A DNA stretch of 11,905 nt, taken from Xanthobacteraceae bacterium (GTDB taxonomy: Bacteria > Pseudomonadota > Alphaproteobacteria > Rhizobiales > Xanthobacteraceae). Both the position numbers and the translations under genes were made by a program. Of this stretch, positions 1-7,353 are shown in pieces; positions within the stretch are counted from its first letter, which is position 1; every line of letters starts with the position of its first letter. Location of the stretch: NCBI GenBank assembly GCA_030043175.1, contig JASHYD010000342.1, positions 1 to 11,905 on the forward strand, given 5' to 3'. The notes under the pieces were generated by a model that searched no databases, had not been told where the DNA came from, and was given only the letters and a program-made list of their open reading frames with translations.

Positions 1-110
1 TGCAGCATCTCCGCGCGATGCCGTTGCAGGAATGACGGCGGGTAGAGGTCCAATAGCCGCGCGTAGAGGCGTAACGACCGGGACTGCTTTGGCCGCGCAG
101 GGCTCGTCAT
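1..110 (-). CDS. N-terminus of ABC permease-like protein (partial)
   Basis: The reverse strand opens with ATG at 110-108 and stays open to the window edge, giving about 36 residues. They include LRLYARLLDLYPPSF and end in RAEMLQ. This arrangement (LY-x-x-LL-x-LYP-x-x-F, then a charged stretch and EMLQ) is how many PadR-associated ABC permeases of the MacB/FtsX-like, 'duplicated orphan permease' type begin. Such membrane proteins typically export or move substrates using ATP. No strong ribosome binding site precedes the ATG, and the frame is open further upstream, so the start is uncertain. A palindrome at 183-201 and a broken PadR regulator gene at 204 on the opposite strand fit this identification. 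Only the N-terminal tail is visible, so the family call rests on a short motif plus context. Confidence 0.5.
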   Translation of the reverse strand, partial: MTSPARPKQSRSLRLYARLLDLYPPSFLQRHRAEML

Positions 111-182
111 GGCGTCACGCGGTCCCGAACTTGCGGCGCGCGACGCGGCGGATTTCAAACCGAGACGCTCGCGAACCTTGAC

Positions 183-201
183 TATATCCGAGACGGATAT
201 A
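183..201. promoter_or_regulatory. PadR-type palindromic operator
   Basis: TATATCCG-AGA-CGGATATA is a perfect inverted repeat with 8-base arms and a 3-base centre. It lies between the permease start on the minus strand (110) and the PadR remnant start on the plus strand (204). It ends only two bases before the PadR ATG, so a bound repressor would block transcription or initiation of its own gene and could also control the permease. Palindromic operators next to padR genes are established for this family; assigning this site to PadR is inference from position. Confidence 0.55.
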
Positions 202-203
202 TC

Positions 204-470
204 ATGGGACCTGTGAGCAGGTCTAGCCCACGGGGCACGCTTACGCCGGCGCTCTTGCATATCCTCCTGGCGCCCCATGGCCGGGACCGGGGCGGCGACG
301 ACATCATGCAGCAAGTCAAGGAAGACTCTCAGGGCGCAGCGACGACGGGGCCTGGATCGCATGATCGCGGCCGGCTTGGTCATCAACAACAACACGCGTG
401 ATCCGTCGGATCTATTACAAGCTCACTGGCAATATCACCGTGTCACGGATGCATATAATTTGGTCGACGG
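204..470 (+). pseudogene. Frameshifted PadR family transcriptional regulator
   Basis: From ATG 204 the protein reads RGTLTPALLHILLA and then DDIMQQVKEDSQGA, the N-terminal winged-helix signature of PadR repressors (usual form RGTL-x-x-ALLHILLAL...HGY-x-IMQ...DSGG). After GPG at about 350 the usual TLYGSIK segment is missing. The next family-like piece, RMIAAGLVI (about 358-384), is in a second frame, and RRIYYKLTG (about 402-428), matching the RRRYYRLT wing, is in a third. At least two shifts and an internal deletion therefore separate pieces that remain in the right order. The HGY segment is also altered (PHGRDRGGDD). PadR proteins are small dimeric repressors, often of neighbouring transporters, which fits the divergent permease and the palindrome at 183-201. 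The right boundary is approximate. Confidence 0.6.
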
Positions 471-650
471 CAAATGCCCGCAGTTGCTCAAGGAGGCTGC
501 GCCCCAGGGTCGAAAGGGGGTCGGGGTTATCCAAAGCTCCACTCAAGAACGACCCGCGGCTTTTCCCGGCAATGGAGCAGTAGGCCGCGCACGTTTTGGG
601 CGTGATCGTGATCCACATAGCATATCGTGACGCCCGCGCCAATCGCGAAA
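415..650 (-). pseudogene. Endonuclease VII-like (HNH) gene remnant
   Basis: On the minus strand, bases 616-602 encode VDHDH, followed by AQNVRGLLLHC. This closely follows the core of phage recombination endonuclease VII proteins (VDHDH-x-TGKVRGLLC-x-x-CN), in which the His and Asp residues form the HNH-type active site and Cys residues bind zinc. Past the motif this frame stops at 527. The family-like continuation ALDNPDPLSTLGRSLLEQLR lies in another frame (about 540-480), so a frameshift is likely. The upstream Cys pair and the final CN are not visible. The frame with the motif is open to 1033 without a ribosome binding site, and I do not recognise its N-terminal 130 residues. Such nucleases are typical of phage DNA, so this may mark an old prophage. 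Confidence 0.45.
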
Positions 651-1214
651 CGAGGCGAAACGAGGCCCGCCTCCCGCGCCAGCCCTCGCCCTTGGAGCGA
701 ACTGCTTGCCTGCGGCGTTGAGTTTGGTGGCAAGGTTGTGGGGGCCTTGTACTGGTCGGTGTCTTTATCCCTCTCCGTTCTCGAGATTGGTCTTCCAGTC
801 GATACGTGAAAGCGCCGTATCGCGCGGGACCATGATAATTTTTCCATCGTCCTCCGATTGATACAACACAGTGCTGTATCCTCGTAGCGGTACGCCAGGT
901 CTCGGTCCGTCATAGGGTTTGGGCTCGACGGATCGATGCCCAGCGCCTTGTTGAGATCGCTGGCATTGAGCGGCCGTCGCTTGAGGCCGAGCTGTTCACC
1001 TCCGGAAGTTCGCGCGCGCCGCATCTCGGTCATCGGGTTTCATTTCATGGCCGGATCGGGACAGGCTTGCTCGTCGGGCTTGACCAACAAGCTTCGACGC
1101 ACGATGAAAATGATATGTGTTAATCTGGTCAGTGTGACATTCGGGATTGCCTCAACATGGAAAAATCGCGCGCCGTGGCACATTCCCGTACATCGTCAGC
1201 TTGAGGGGAACGCA

Positions 1215-2729
1215 ATGTCGCTTCTTCGAAGACTGATCGTTGCATCAATCGCTGTCTTGCTTAGCGACGCGGCCTCAACGCAGGCTGTCACGGTGACGAC
1301 CGGAACGGTCATCAACGGGGTCATAGTGGTCAATACGCGTGACGGCGCGCTGACGCCAGGCATGGCGGTGGTCGTTGACAACGGCAAGATCGCCAGGATC
1401 GTCAAGGCCAGTTCGGTAATTGCCGCCGGAGCCGCGCAGACGATCGACGCATCGGGCAAATATGTCGTGCCGGGCTACCTCGATATGCACGCGCATGTGA
1501 TCGATCGCGCCGATATGCAGACGACCCTATGGCCGCTGCTGATCGCCAACGGTATCACCGGCTTTCGCCAGATGTCGGGCTCTCCCGAGCTTTTGGCACG
1601 CGGCCAGCGTTTGCGTCAGGAGATTGCAGCGGGGACCCTTGTAGCACCGGAACCGCTGGTTCTGGTGGGACGCCTGTTCAATCTAGCGCCGGACGGCGAC
1701 CGCGCTGGCATAACTACACCGGCGGCGGCAGTTGCGGAGGTGCTCGAGCAGAAGCGAGCCGGCACCGACTTCATCAAGGTGATCAACGTCAACCGCGAGG
1801 TTTTTCTCGCGACCATGGAGGAGTCGAAGAAGCAGGGGCTCGATGTCGTCGGGCATCTCTTTCCCTCCGTCAGCGGAACCGATGCCTCCAACGCTGGTAT
1901 GCGGGCGTACGAGCATCTCGGCGCTCTCCTCGGCAATATTCTCTTCGATTGCTCGACCGATGAGCCAGCCGTGCGCCTGGGATTGATAGCTCAAGGCATC
2001 GCCCGCGGGCAGCATCCGGCTCCGCCGCGGCCGACCCCCGAAATCATCCAGCGGGTTCTTGCAACGCCGACGATCGCTTTGCGCCCGGACGACGTTGCGC
2101 TAATCCAACGCGCCATCGACACCTATAGCGAGGACCGCTGCCGCACCCTCGCGAATTTGCTCGCAAAGAACGAGACCTGGCAGGTGGTGACGCTCATTCG
2201 AAACAAAACGATGCTGATGCCAGATCTGCCGGAATTCCAAGATGACGCGAATCTTAAATACGTCGCGCCGGGGGTACGGACGACGTGGCGGGAGGCTCTG
2301 GATATCTTCGGCCGAACGACGCCGGCGGTCGCGAAGGCCACCTACAAGAAGCTCTATGACTACAACCGTCAGATGGTCGGCTTGTTCAAGCAGGCGGGCG
2401 TCAAGATCCTCGCCGGCGACGATCTCGGCGGCGGGTGGGTCATCGCCGGATTCGGACTGCATCAAGAATTCCGCGAGCTGGCGAAGGCTGGGCTCTCGCC
2501 GCTTGAAGTTTTGCAGACGGCGACACTCAACGGCGCCCAGTTCCTGCGCCGCACAGGAACCATTGGAACGGTCGAGGAAGGAAAGAGCGCCGATCTGGTG
2601 CTGCTCGATGCTAATCCAATCGCGAGTGTTGAAAATCTCGACCGCATCTGGGGCGTCGTTCTGCACGGACGCTACTACTCCAGATCCGCGCTGGACAACA
2701 TGAAGGATGAGATCGAATCGCGACCATGA
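1215..2729 (+). CDS. Secreted metal-dependent amidohydrolase
   Basis: This is a 504-residue protein of the amidohydrolase superfamily, imidazolonepropionase/arginine carboxypeptidase-like branch, which hydrolyses C-N bonds at a metal centre in a TIM barrel. All expected ligands are present: HxH (H92, H94, in DMHAH), Lys188 (in FIKVINVN, the usual carboxylated lysine), His214 (VVGH), His234 (YEHLG) and Asp402 (AGDD). The N-terminus has an RR-hydrophobic signal peptide likely cleaved near TQA (about residue 24), so it is probably periplasmic or exported. The C-terminal GTVEEGKSADLVLLDANP is the usual beta-sandwich return. The frame is open back to 936, but ATG 1215 is preceded by GAGGGG at 1203-1208 and begins the signal peptide. 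A stretch around residues 270-380 lies between the metal ligands and may shape substrate choice. The substrate cannot be told, and no pathway partner is adjacent. Confidence 0.93.
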   Translation: MSLLRRLIVASIAVLLSDAASTQAVTVTTGTVINGVIVVNTRDGALTPGMAVVVDNGKIARIVKASSVIAAGAAQTIDASGKYVVPGYLDMHAHVIDRADMQTTLWPLLIANGITGFRQMSGSPELLARGQRLRQEIAAGTLVAPEPLVLVGRLFNLAPDGDRAGITTPAAAVAEVLEQKRAGTDFIKVINVNREVFLATMEESKKQGLDVVGHLFPSVSGTDASNAGMRAYEHLGALLGNILFDCSTDEPAVRLGLIAQGIARGQHPAPPRPTPEIIQRVLATPTIALRPDDVALIQRAIDTYSEDRCRTLANLLAKNETWQVVTLIRNKTMLMPDLPEFQDDANLKYVAPGVRTTWREALDIFGRTTPAVAKATYKKLYDYNRQMVGLFKQAGVKILAGDDLGGGWVIAGFGLHQEFRELAKAGLSPLEVLQTATLNGAQFLRRTGTIGTVEEGKSADLVLLDANPIASVENLDRIWGVVLHGRYYSRSALDNMKDEIESRP

Positions 2730-3087
2730 CAGCATTGATCAGAGGTTGCCTCCCCAAGGGTACTGGCAGCACGTCCGGTATACCTCGCTCACCGGCGCGA
2801 CGTCATGGCCCGAGGCTGCCGAGTCGTGCGAAACGATAGTCGACAGCTCTGGAAGAGCGAGATTACGCTTCCACCATCGTTGGAGCGGATCGCGGACATT
2901 GTCCTCCGAAGAGAAAGAAATGACTGCATTCGCTTTGGCGCGCTTCATCCCGAACAGCCGCTGAAAGACCGTCCCGCCGGTGCGGGCCAAGCACGATACC
3001 GAGAGGACATGGCTCAGCCCGCTTTTATTCGTTTTGCATGCGACCCGACTGGGCTAGCGTGCCCCACTGCTAGAGGGAGGCAGGTTG
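2730..3087. other. Intergenic, no recognisable gene
   Basis: Open frames exist on both strands (for example 2805-3506 on plus and 2739-2990 on minus), but none has a convincing start, ribosome binding site or family motif. A GGGAGG at 3074-3079 serves the following broken gene. I see no clear rho-independent terminator after the amidohydrolase. Confidence 0.5.
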
Positions 3088-3270
3088 ATGCGGCGGCGCG
3101 AGTTCATCGCTGGGATCGGTGGCACGACGGTGGCGTGGTCGCTGGGGCAGGGGCGAAGCAGCAAAATCTTCCGGTGATCGGCTATCTTGACTGGTACGAG
3201 CCAAGCCCGAATAGACCGGCAATGATCGAACTTCGCGCCGGCCTCGCCGAAGCCGGCTTCACGACACAGT
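3088..3270 (+). pseudogene. Broken ABC transporter substrate-binding protein
   Basis: ATG 3088, eight bases after GGGAGG, begins MRRREFIAGIGGTTVAW, a Tat-like signal characteristic of the ABC_sub_bind family (TrpX/DUF534-like periplasmic binding proteins, very abundant in Bradyrhizobium). That frame hits TGA at 3175-3177 after 29 codons. The mature protein starts in another frame from about 3153: AKQQNLPVIGYLDW, then PAMIELRAGLAEAGF, the usual first beta strand and helix of the binding fold. A small indel near 3143-3152 explains the shift. Beyond about 3270 the usual continuation (EGRNV-x-IEYRWA) is absent, so about 80% of the usual 320-odd residues are missing. Not functional as it stands. 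Confidence 0.75.
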
Positions 3271-3513
3271 CTTCTCGCCGTCGCAATCCGTATGGGGCGA
3301 ATAGCCGATCATTGGGTCAGATTCGATCCTCAAGGTGCACCGCCCGAGGGACGGCAGCTGTGTCTCTGACAGCGGAAAGTCTGACTGAGGCTCGCCGGGT
3401 GGCTGCATTTCCAGTCTCGCTGGAACCTCTTGAAGCTCGTGACTCGCCTCCGGGCCGGAGCCGCAGTCATCAAGGCGATGCAAGAGGGTGCAACACACAA
3501 GCATGAGTGCAAA

Positions 3514-3744
3514 TCAGCCACCGGATGGCGCACTCGCTGTGACGGCCAACGCCGAGTAACTCGGCGAACTCCCCAAATAGGTGGCTCCGTAATCAGGCCT
3601 ACTCGAAGTCATATTAGGCTGCGTCAAAACAATCGCCGCATGGGCTTGCGCAGCATACTGAAAGGTGGCAAGCGCGTCGGGGACAGGCCCCGAGGCGTGG
3701 AAGTACGGCAGCCACTCAACGCGGTCGGGGCTGGATTTCGACAA
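3514..3744 (-). CDS. Possible small hypothetical protein or gene fragment
   Basis: This 76-codon frame opens with TTG and has strongly GC-rich third positions over its first 30 codons (VEWLPYFHASGPVPDALA and following), as in the intact genes here, fading towards the C-terminus. There is no ribosome binding site or ATG, and I do not recognise the family. No signal peptide or membrane segment is evident. It may be the C-terminal piece of a decayed gene. Confidence 0.2.
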   Translation of the reverse strand: MSKSSPDRVEWLPYFHASGPVPDALATFQYAAQAHAAIVLTQPNMTSSRPDYGATYLGSSPSYSALAVTASAPSGG

Positions 3745-3901
3745 CTGCTCGCAACGGCGCGAACATATGGAACGTGAAGGAAATACCTCGGCACAGGAGC
3801 AGGGATATCTTGGCTGGTTACCTCAGTGCGGTACTGCGACGGCACGTTGGGTCACGAACGGAAATCCGCGCTAAACTGGAGGCGCGGCATATGCATCGCG
3901 C

Positions 3902-3918
3902 GTTTCCCCTGGGGAAAC
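3902..3918. terminator. Perfect 17-base palindrome after the TAXI gene
   Basis: GTTTCCCC-T-GGGGAAAC has 8-base arms around one base and lies about 30 bases past the stop of the minus-strand receptor gene. As RNA it could form a 6-bp stem with a 5-base loop. No T-run follows on the minus strand, so it is either a weak or factor-assisted terminator or a protein-binding site. Confidence 0.3.
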
Positions 3919-3947
3919 CTCGAACGCGATCGTAAAAGCCTGCCCCA

Positions 3948-5438
3948 TCACCGGCTCCGAAACTGCCGCCAGATCAGGAACTCCTGGAACAGCTGCTCGG
4001 TGCTGCTTGCGGAGCGCAGGCCGTCGGACGCAGCCGCCTGGTCAGCCGGCGCACCGTTGTTATTGGGAGTGTTGCGCTGCGCCTGCGCGGGCTGACTGTC
4101 GAGCCACTGCTGCGCTGCGTCGAACCGGGTCCAGCCGGGCAACGTGGCTGCGATGTTGACCTCGCGCCATTTCGGATGGCGGGGCGGCTTCTGCAATTCA
4201 CCAATCTTCGGAAAGAAGGCCTCGACGAACCGCTGCACCCGCCGGTAGCGGTCGACATTGGTCTTTGGCCAGTTGTAGGCGATCAGCACGGCACCGACTG
4301 CAACCGTATCTACGGTTTCGCCGGATGGAATGAGTTCGGGATAATCCTCGTGAGAGAAGCTCGTCGGCAGATAGTCGCCGATGAGTTGCTTAGGATAAGG
4401 GATCGGGACCAAACGCAGCCGGTCGCTGCGGGCCAGTTTCAACATCGAGCGGACCGGCTTGCCTGCAATCAACGCTGTCGCGGCAATTTCGCCGCTCCTG
4501 ACCTTGTCGAGGGCTTCGATCTGAGACATGCTGACCTCTTCGACCTGGATGTCGAGGGTCTTGAAGAGGTCGCGCATCGAATAACTGGTACCGCTGCCCT
4601 TCGCATCAACGTTGACCTTGAGGCCGCGCAACTGCTCGATCGAAGTGATGCTGGGCCTGGCGACGAGATGGACCTCCTCGTTGAACAGTTTCGCAATGTA
4701 GACGATCTTGTTGTCGACTTGGCCCAACCGCTCGTTGGAGCGGCGGAAACTGTTGAGAATGTTAGTTTGCGTCAAGCCGATATCGACGCCACGCACGTAG
4801 CGCACGTCGCGGATATTTCGCGGGCCGCCGATGCCGGCGATCGGCAGGATGCGCAGATTGTCGCCGTCATTGAGCACTTCGGCCAGATCGTAGGCCATCT
4901 GCAGGTAAGTGTCGTCTGAATTTGGGCTGCCGGAGATGAGGCCAACTGTATTCTCGTTGGGCTGTTCATTCTTGTAGATGCCAACGCCGATGAGATAGTC
5001 ACCCATCCGCTCGACCCAGGCCGACTTGTCTTCGATCGTGTTGGTTTTTGGATTGAGCCAGCGGAAATCGCTCCAGCCGTGATAGGGCGGCGTGCTGGCG
5101 ATCCTCATGAACTCCTGGGTCGTGAACTTACCGTCCTGATCCCTCATGTCGTGCAGGTTCTTGCCGCGGATCTGCGGAAAAGCGCCATTTGCAACATGCA
5201 ATGTGCCGTCAATCGTGTGAACCCAAGGGTACAGGTCGCGATCGTTGAACGCACCGTTGTTGATGGAGCGAAAGGTCGCTTCCGCCCCGTCCTTCCTGAA
5301 TTTCTCCTGCACGTGCCGGACCATCGCCACGGCCTCGTCGCGGGTGCCGAATTCAGCGGCGCGCACCGGCAGCACTGAGCTCGCGACGAACGAGATCGCG
5401 AACATCAAGGCGGAAAGAACGGCGGCCGCAAAGCGCAT
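3948..5438 (-). CDS. Cache-TAXI periplasmic solute receptor
   Basis: This 496-residue exported protein joins two binding modules. Residues 1-28 are a signal peptide ending VRAA. Residues about 32-157 resemble a single Cache domain (start DEAVAMVRHVQEKF, end MGDYLIGVGIYK), the ligand-sensing fold common in chemoreceptors. Residues about 164-420 are a TAXI-type TRAP solute-binding domain (LRILPIAGIGGPRNIRDV, GVDIGLTQTN, LRGLKVNVDAKGSGT, GKPVRSM). TAXI proteins normally deliver substrates to a fused TRAP membrane permease, but none is adjacent, so this is an orphan receptor. The last 60 residues are Gln/Ala/Asn-rich and probably flexible. The frame extends nine codons upstream, but ATG 5438 is better: it has GGAAGAG just upstream and begins the signal peptide. 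The TAXI and Cache assignments are firm; the ligand is unknown. Confidence 0.93.
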   Translation of the reverse strand: MRFAAAVLSALMFAISFVASSVLPVRAAEFGTRDEAVAMVRHVQEKFRKDGAEATFRSINNGAFNDRDLYPWVHTIDGTLHVANGAFPQIRGKNLHDMRDQDGKFTTQEFMRIASTPPYHGWSDFRWLNPKTNTIEDKSAWVERMGDYLIGVGIYKNEQPNENTVGLISGSPNSDDTYLQMAYDLAEVLNDGDNLRILPIAGIGGPRNIRDVRYVRGVDIGLTQTNILNSFRRSNERLGQVDNKIVYIAKLFNEEVHLVARPSITSIEQLRGLKVNVDAKGSGTSYSMRDLFKTLDIQVEEVSMSQIEALDKVRSGEIAATALIAGKPVRSMLKLARSDRLRLVPIPYPKQLIGDYLPTSFSHEDYPELIPSGETVDTVAVGAVLIAYNWPKTNVDRYRRVQRFVEAFFPKIGELQKPPRHPKWREVNIAATLPGWTRFDAAQQWLDSQPAQAQRNTPNNNGAPADQAAASDGLRSASSTEQLFQEFLIWRQFRSR

Positions 5439-5784
5439 GGCTCTTCCTTTCAAATACGTAAACAATGAGGGGATTGCGATCCGCGCGGGCAGAGAAAATG
5501 GCGCTCAATTCCCTGCGTGGCAATACGGCGGCAGTTAGGCGTGCGCATGGTTATTCACCGGAGAATTGCAATGACATCCCATGTGCCGGCGTAGCCAATG
5601 TTCGCCAAGTCTGCGCTCCCCGGATGACGCGGCTGTTTGGTCGGGGGCCCCGGGGGCGGAGTGACCGCGACGTCAGCGGGAGCGCCACACGGGCTCACGG
5701 CGACACCTGGCATCAGTCAACACCGATTCTCCTAGCCTTCATCAGGGAGTAACACGGGCCGGACAACCTGCATCGCCTCCGCTT
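5439..5784. other. Intergenic, upstream of the TAXI receptor gene
   Basis: This should hold the receptor promoter on the minus strand, but no strong -35/-10 pair stands out. A very GC-rich run lies near 5640-5660. No coding frame has family motifs or a plausible start. Confidence 0.4.
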
Positions 5785-6060
5785 TCAGAATTTCAGCCAC
5801 CTCAATTCGAATCGTCGATCACTTAAGTGCGCTCGGCCGACGAACATCGCCTTGCGGTCTACACATCCATCGGGGATCCATCGCGAGTGCCTACGGCCCA
5901 CATGCGGATTATCATGGTTCCCGCGAATGAACCTATGCCCCTGGTAGCATCGCGTAATGCGGCAGTTGGCGAAGTGCTGCACGTTACCAGCTCCGTGTAA
6001 GCGTTCGAGACCGGCGCGGATGCGTCTGAACCCAACGGCCGTGTCGCCCACCTGAATTGA
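5785..6060 (-). pseudogene. Metallophosphoesterase gene fragment
   Basis: The minus-strand frame reads SIQVGDTAVGF (GD at 6048-6043), then HRFIRGNHDNP (GNHD at 5922-5911), RRHSRWIPDG and MFVGRAHLSDRR. These are ordered signature blocks of calcineurin-like phosphoesterases: GD and GNHD supply metal and catalytic ligands, and the last blocks resemble the usual IPDGTV...MFVGGA-x-SIDR. The first GD-x-H block that begins the fold is missing, since a TAG lies about 25 bases upstream of SIQVGD. The GD-to-GNH spacing carries an unusual 35-residue linker, and the frame stops at 5785, before the C-terminal GH-x-H motif. It is a piece of a phosphatase or nuclease gene, perhaps of phage origin. No ribosome binding site is visible. 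Confidence 0.5.
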
Positions 6061-6302
6061 AGCCGGGGCAGATTTGCTAATCCGCTAATAGGCGCGGAAC
6101 CTTCCATGCACGTCGCCAATGGGAAGCAAAGCTCCGTCTTGTCTGCTCACCGGGGGCCTGACAACGACGACATGACCCATCAAGATGCGTGCGGATCAGT
6201 GCAACCGGAGGAGCGGATCCGGATAGCACCCCGTTCAAGATTTCGGGGCCGAGTCGACCGTACAGCCTGTGCCGAAACATCTCGAGCCCCGCTGGCCCGT
6301 CG

Positions 6303-6917
6303 TCAGCGCTGCCGGTTGAGCAGCGCCCATGCTCGAGCAGGGGCCATCCCATAACGCAGCGCCTGATCGATCCACACCATGGCGAGTGGCTCAAGCAGGC
6401 GTGCGGCGGCGAGCGGCCCAGCATCAAGGACCTCGAAGCCGAGGTCTTCAACCAGTCCTTTTACGACCTGCTTGGCCTGTGGATCGTCGCCGGCCACGAA
6501 CTGTACGGGGCGAGCGGGGTAGCCCGAGGTGTCGCCGAGGACATCCGCGCCGACCTGGTTTAGCGCCTTAACGACCCGGGCGGCGGTGCGGCTTGCGATG
6601 AACTCCGCCGCCGAGGCCTCGAACCCGATGCTCAGTCGGAGGCCGCCTTTATCCGGCACCAGCGGATTGGTCGGGTCGATGAGTATCTTACCGGAAAGAT
6701 CGCCACAGTCGTTGAGCGCTGCTTCCACGGCATGAAACATCACAGCCAAGGCGATGACTTCGGTCGTAGTGGTCGCCTCTTTCACGCGCAGGTTTGGACC
6801 AGGACCGGGTGCGTTGGCGGGATCACGCACGCCATAGACCACGTCGTGGCCCGTATTGGACCAAGCTTGGCCTATAGCGCGGCCAACGTTACCGGCTCCT
6901 ATGACGGCGATGCGCAT
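6303..6917 (-). CDS. NADP-binding F420-oxidoreductase-like protein
   Basis: This 204-residue protein belongs to the NADPH-dependent F420 reductase/pyrroline-5-carboxylate reductase-like group (F420_oxidored). An N-terminal Rossmann fold begins MRIAVIGAGNVGRAIG, with G7xG9xxG12 binding the dinucleotide; R31 in GVRDP is placed to bind the NADP phosphate. DPTNPL at 81-86 and KALNQVGAD at 118-126 are family landmarks, and the C-terminal helices (LEPLAMVWIDQALRYG) usually form the dimer and substrate pocket. Length is typical. ATG 6917 has AAGGAG eight bases upstream. Alphaproteobacterial members are usually annotated only as NAD(P)-binding oxidoreductases; their substrate and use of F420 are unknown. 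It appears to stand alone. An inverted repeat 48 bases upstream (6965-6981) is a candidate operator. Confidence 0.92.
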   Translation of the reverse strand: MRIAVIGAGNVGRAIGQAWSNTGHDVVYGVRDPANAPGPGPNLRVKEATTTTEVIALAVMFHAVEAALNDCGDLSGKILIDPTNPLVPDKGGLRLSIGFEASAAEFIASRTAARVVKALNQVGADVLGDTSGYPARPVQFVAGDDPQAKQVVKGLVEDLGFEVLDAGPLAAARLLEPLAMVWIDQALRYGMAPARAWALLNRQR

Positions 6918-6964
6918 GATCCACGCTCCTTGTGCACCCCGCGGACGATGCAGATCCTGCTTCG

Positions 6965-6981
6965 GTGACGTGCAGCGTCAC
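6965..6981. promoter_or_regulatory. Inverted repeat upstream of the oxidoreductase gene
   Basis: GTGACG-TGCAG-CGTCAC has perfect 6-base arms. It overlaps a second pairing, GACGTG (6967-6972) with CACGTC (6979-6984), and is followed by a further GACGTCC. It lies 48 bases upstream of the start of the minus-strand gene, a common place for a repressor or activator site. No regulator is identified. Confidence 0.35.
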
Positions 6982-7353
6982 GTCCGAGACGTCCAAATGG
7001 GCATGGCGCATTAGACAGGACATATACCATCGATGCAAACATAGCTTTGCGGCCTGCTCGCGGGCCACGAAAGGCCTGACAACACGGAGTCAATGGGTGC
7101 TGCGAATGTCGTCGCAGATGGTTGCGTCGCTACCCCCCGGCGTGCTTACCGCAACGACCTGTGTTGTGCCCAGGTCATGGTGGCACAGCTGGCGCCGACC
7201 TTTCAACGCACTCCAGCTCGACGCCGCGGGCGAAGAAAGCCTTGCCGGTGACTTTCGTACCAACGCGAGGACTATCACGGCCCTGCTCGATATGGTCAGC
7301 GCCGCGAGCGGTTGTACGGCGTGCCAGATCTGCAGGATCGCGACGCTCGCTGA
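6982..7353. other. Stretch without a recognised gene
   Basis: A plus-strand frame runs unbroken from 6932 to 7783, but its product has no recognisable motif, its codons look random, and no ribosome binding site precedes it. Minus-strand pieces with coding-like composition (for example around 7180-7310) may be debris. No family can be named. Confidence 0.4.

Larger units (their letters stand above)
3271..3947. other. Long stretch without a recognised gene
   Basis: No frame shows a family motif. The only coding-like candidate is a minus-strand frame at 3514-3744. The stretch also holds a perfect palindrome at 3902-3918. It follows the broken substrate-binding protein and may contain debris of it or of a neighbour. 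Confidence 0.5.

Noticed and set aside
1080..1108. Possible sigma70 promoter (TTGACC, 17 bases, GATGAA) before the amidohydrolase
   Set aside because: The -10 box matches only three of six consensus positions, so it is too weak to list as a feature.
936..1214. In-frame N-terminal extension of the amidohydrolase
   Set aside because: The extension has no signal peptide or domain. The ribosome binding site at 1203-1208 and the signal peptide at ATG 1215 define the start.
2805..3506. 233-codon plus-strand frame
   Set aside because: Only its middle part matches a family (the second frame of the broken substrate-binding protein). The rest is read-through of non-coding sequence.
4176..4919. 247-codon open frame on the plus strand inside the TAXI gene
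   Set aside because: It is the antisense shadow of a strongly supported gene, with an Asp/Ala-rich product typical of such shadows.
5640..5662. G/C-run resembling a terminator stem
   Set aside because: It is a homopolymer-rich GC tract without a defined loop or T-run and is not next to a gene end.
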